From: JAJPKK01 sp963807015
GTDB taxonomy: Bacteria > Pseudomonadota > Alphaproteobacteria > Rhizobiales > Xanthobacteraceae
Assembly (NCBI GenBank): GCA_963807015.1
Contig: CAWEAS010000001.1
Span: forward strand, 310,001 to 374,000
Length of the DNA: 64,000 bases
Direction: 5' to 3'
The position numbers were made by a program, and so were the translations under genes. Below are positions 63,602 to 64,000 of this stretch, piece after piece. Position 1 is the first letter of the stretch. Every line of letters starts with the position of its first letter. Below the pieces are notes generated by a model. That model ran no database searches. It was not told the origin of the DNA and saw nothing but the letters and a program-made list of their open reading frames with translations.

Positions 63602-64000
63602 GGCAGATCTAGCTCCGCGGCGAGCGGCGCGAAATAGCCCTCCACCATCTCCGGCGTCACCTCAGCGAGCGTCGCCGGATGCCAGCAGGGACGGTTGTCC
63701 TTGTCGACGATCACCGCCCGGATGCCCTCATAAAAATCCTCTCCGTAAGCGACGCGCGACACGATGCGGAACTCGGTGCGCATGCAGTCCGCAAACGACA
63801 ACGCGCGTCCGCGGCGCACCTGCGCAAGCGCGATCTTGAGACTGATCGGCGCCTTCGTGCGGATTGCGGTAGCGTTTGCTCGCGCGAATTCCGCGTCCGG
63901 CCCGGTCTCGGAATCGAGTGCCGCCAATATAGCTTCGACGCTCGCACCGGCGAACAGGCGGTCGATCGCCGCGCGGCGCGAGGTGATCGGCGTCGGCTCG
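63598..64000 (-). CDS. 3-Hydroxyisobutyryl-CoA hydrolase, C-terminal part
   Basis: The gene enters from the right edge; only the last 133 residues or so are present. The segment ANATAIRTKAPISLKIALAQ, then SFADCMRTEFRIVSRV and EGIRAVIVDKDNRPCWHPAT, is the C-terminal region of 3-hydroxyisobutyryl-CoA hydrolases in the crotonase superfamily. This enzyme makes 3-hydroxyisobutyrate, the substrate of the dehydrogenase encoded at 62204-63115. Confidence 0.88.
   Translation of the reverse strand, partial: EPTPITSRRAAIDRLFAGASVEAILAALDSETGPDAEFARANATAIRTKAPISLKIALAQVRRGRALSFADCMRTEFRIVSRVAYGEDFYEGIRAVIVDKDNRPCWHPATLAEVTPEMVEGYFAPLAAELDLP

Overview
The window looks like a piece of a high-GC alphaproteobacterial chromosome, most likely Hyphomicrobiales close to Bradyrhizobiaceae or Xanthobacteraceae. 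The evidence is the glyA-nrdR-ribD-ribE block, an LdtR-type MarR regulator, the DUF6163/DUF6898 small proteins, TctC/Bug and PotABCD-type transporters, xanthine permease next to membrane-bound urate hydroxylase, and Bradyrhizobium-like intergenic palindromes. Species cannot be named from sequence alone.

Layout. (1) 1-8605: the right-hand part of an integrative, phage-satellite-like element. It has a tyrosine integrase, an AlpA regulator, a winged-helix initiator-like gene with iteron repeats inside its 3' end, small and large terminase subunits, and a run of small ATGA-coupled genes. It ends at a 45-bp tRNA-Lys 3' fragment (attR). Its left end lies outside the window. (2) 8779-15159: a four-gene cassette on the minus strand that is the most interesting part. 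In transcription order it encodes a YprB-like exonuclease/DUF429/P-loop kinase fusion, an adenylosuccinate-synthetase homologue with the PurZ-type Ser in place of the catalytic Asp, a deoxynucleoside kinase, and a membrane protein with a degenerate dCTP-deaminase fold. The last gene is split by a 1234-bp IS3-family element with a GGCC target duplication. (3) 15780-28345: UbiD decarboxylase, a Bug-type binding protein, three related secreted proteins, DUF6152, a decayed SARP/cyclase/ATPase/TPR regulator, and DUF1330, lipocalin-like and other exported proteins. (4) 28428-36381: a PotABCD-like transporter operon that also carries an ADP-forming acyl-CoA synthetase and an enoyl-CoA hydratase, with a second paralogous binding protein divergent from it. 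(5) 36524-44603: outer-membrane beta-barrel protein, hipBA with a palindromic operator, TPR plus methyltransferase, a possible structured RNA, and small proteins. (6) 44703-51017: purine uptake and urate oxidation, then riboflavin synthesis, NrdR and GlyA. (7) 51269-61026: a frameshifted LuxR, a frameshifted SARP/TolB-like/TPR membrane regulator, and a frameshifted giant AIDA-repeat protein with a C-terminal Hint domain. (8) 61047-64000: DUF6898, LdtR, and valine-catabolism genes (3-hydroxyisobutyrate dehydrogenase and a partial 3-hydroxyisobutyryl-CoA hydrolase).

How things may work together. The 8.8-15.2 kb cassette contains a PurZ-like enzyme plus two kinase activities that could lead from dGMP or a deoxynucleoside towards an unusual dNTP, plus a nuclease and a membrane protein with a nucleotide-binding-type fold. 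I infer a nucleotide-based conflict or DNA-modification system, not a housekeeping pathway. Separately, both loci with a SARP-type (BTAD) regulator carry direct repeats of TTGACG/CTGACG at exact 11-bp spacing facing the neighbouring gene, which is the geometry of SARP operators. Six genes need a reading-frame change to be whole, and five of these shifts are +1, so sequencing error, decay and programmed shifting all have to be considered.
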